Of a DNA stretch of 29,947 bases, positions 29,870-29,947 are shown in pieces (position 1 is the first letter of the stretch; each line of letters starts with the position of its first letter). The translations under genes were made by a program, and so were the position numbers. The notes under the pieces were generated by a model, which ran no database searches, was not told the origin of the DNA, and was given only the letters and a program-made list of their open reading frames with translations. This DNA comes from Neocallimastix lanati (nom. inval.). Taxonomy: Eukaryota > Neocallimastigomycota > Neocallimastigomycetes > Neocallimastigales > Neocallimastigaceae. The stretch is taken from the NCBI GenBank assembly GCA_016946835.1, contig JACVTC010000423.1, positions 1 through 29,947 on the forward strand, in the 5' to 3' direction.

Positions 29870-29947
29870 TCATCCCTTACGATTGTTCAAACAACCATAT
29901 TCAGTCAAGGCTATTTCAACATTAGTCTTACTATTAGGATCTTGAAA
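29870..29947 (-). CDS. 3' fragment of an unidentified coding sequence cut by the window edge
   Basis: Composition shifts to ordinary at about 29830. On the minus strand the last 25 codons of an open frame enter from the right edge and end at TGA 29870-29872; the readable part includes T-N-V-E-I-A-L-T-E-Y-G-C-L-N-N. A GTAAG donor-like word at 29876-29880 (minus strand) offers an alternative: this could be the end of an exon rather than of the gene. The T-E-Y-G-C string loosely recalls fungal glucanosyltransferases (S-E-Y-G-C), too short to rely on. It might equally be a relic. The plus strand is also open over the same bases. Confidence 0.3.
   Translation of the reverse strand, partial: FQDPNSKTNVEIALTEYGCLNNRKG

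Noticed and set aside
1-29947. Bacterial, phage or Dictyostelium origin
   Set aside because: There are no operons, ribosome binding sites or phage genes, and copia elements indicate a eukaryote. Dictyostelium also has Asn tracts, but the AAA-ATPase-like/nuclease expansion with this ankyrin type fits gut fungi better. This rests on recalled family distribution.
1-29947. tRNA genes and telomere repeats
   Set aside because: No cloverleaf-like segments with T-loop GGTTCGAATCC-type words and no TTAGGG arrays were seen on reading; a covariance search was not possible here.

Overview
The window looks like nuclear DNA of a eukaryote with an extremely AT-rich genome. The best fit is an anaerobic gut fungus (Neocallimastigomycota, for example Neocallimastix, Piromyces or Anaeromyces). 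The grounds are very long A/T-only intergenic stretches, a long Asn tract made of AAT codons, Ty1/copia retrotransposon remnants, ankyrin-like proteins rich in Asn, Lys and Ile, a bulb-lectin-like secreted protein, and a bacterial-type AAA-ATPase-like/PD-(D/E)XK family that I recall as expanded in these fungi. The assignment is inferred from family content and composition. No rRNA or other phylogenetic marker is present.

Layout. 1-400 is a base-compositionally distinct segment ending in two hairpins, possibly the end of a dispersed element. 768-1018 is the decayed 3' end of a copia pol, running into a polypurine tract and a probable LTR start at 1019. 1369-2172 is a truncated copy of the 3' half of the gene at 4291-6249. 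3679-7940 (minus) is the main locus: two long open frames, 34 bp overlapping, plus a decayed tail. Together they read as one ancestral gene with two AAA-ATPase-like + PD-(D/E)XK modules. 8428-8937 is a truncated copy of the 3' part of the 6216-7940 frame. 10158-10690 is a second decayed copia fragment, and 10880-11420 is a GC-richer, LTR- or promoter-like island.

Two divergent ankyrin-type paralogues, 14107-15255 (plus) and 19964-20956 (minus), face each other across a satellite of about 13 monomers of about 284 bp (15720-19395) that has higher-order structure. 20957-24452 is AT-rich with one candidate MITE-like inverted-repeat pair. 24510-29646 (minus) is a large secreted, Ser/Thr-rich protein gene with bulb-lectin-like repeats. 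Its first 1230 codons are intact and its last 1.4 kb is riddled with lesions. A perfect 44-bp palindrome sits 14 bp past its ancestral stop. The right edge cuts a short minus-strand coding remnant.

The strongest points are the duplicated-module AAA/nuclease gene, whose first module has lost key catalytic residues, and the satellite between the ankyrin paralogues. At two loci a long open frame is followed by a homologous but decayed 3' tail. Several frameshifts lie in A-runs, so assembly error must be excluded before calling pseudogenes; the in-frame nonsense codons in the tails cannot be explained by homopolymer error. No tRNA, rRNA or CRISPR was seen.
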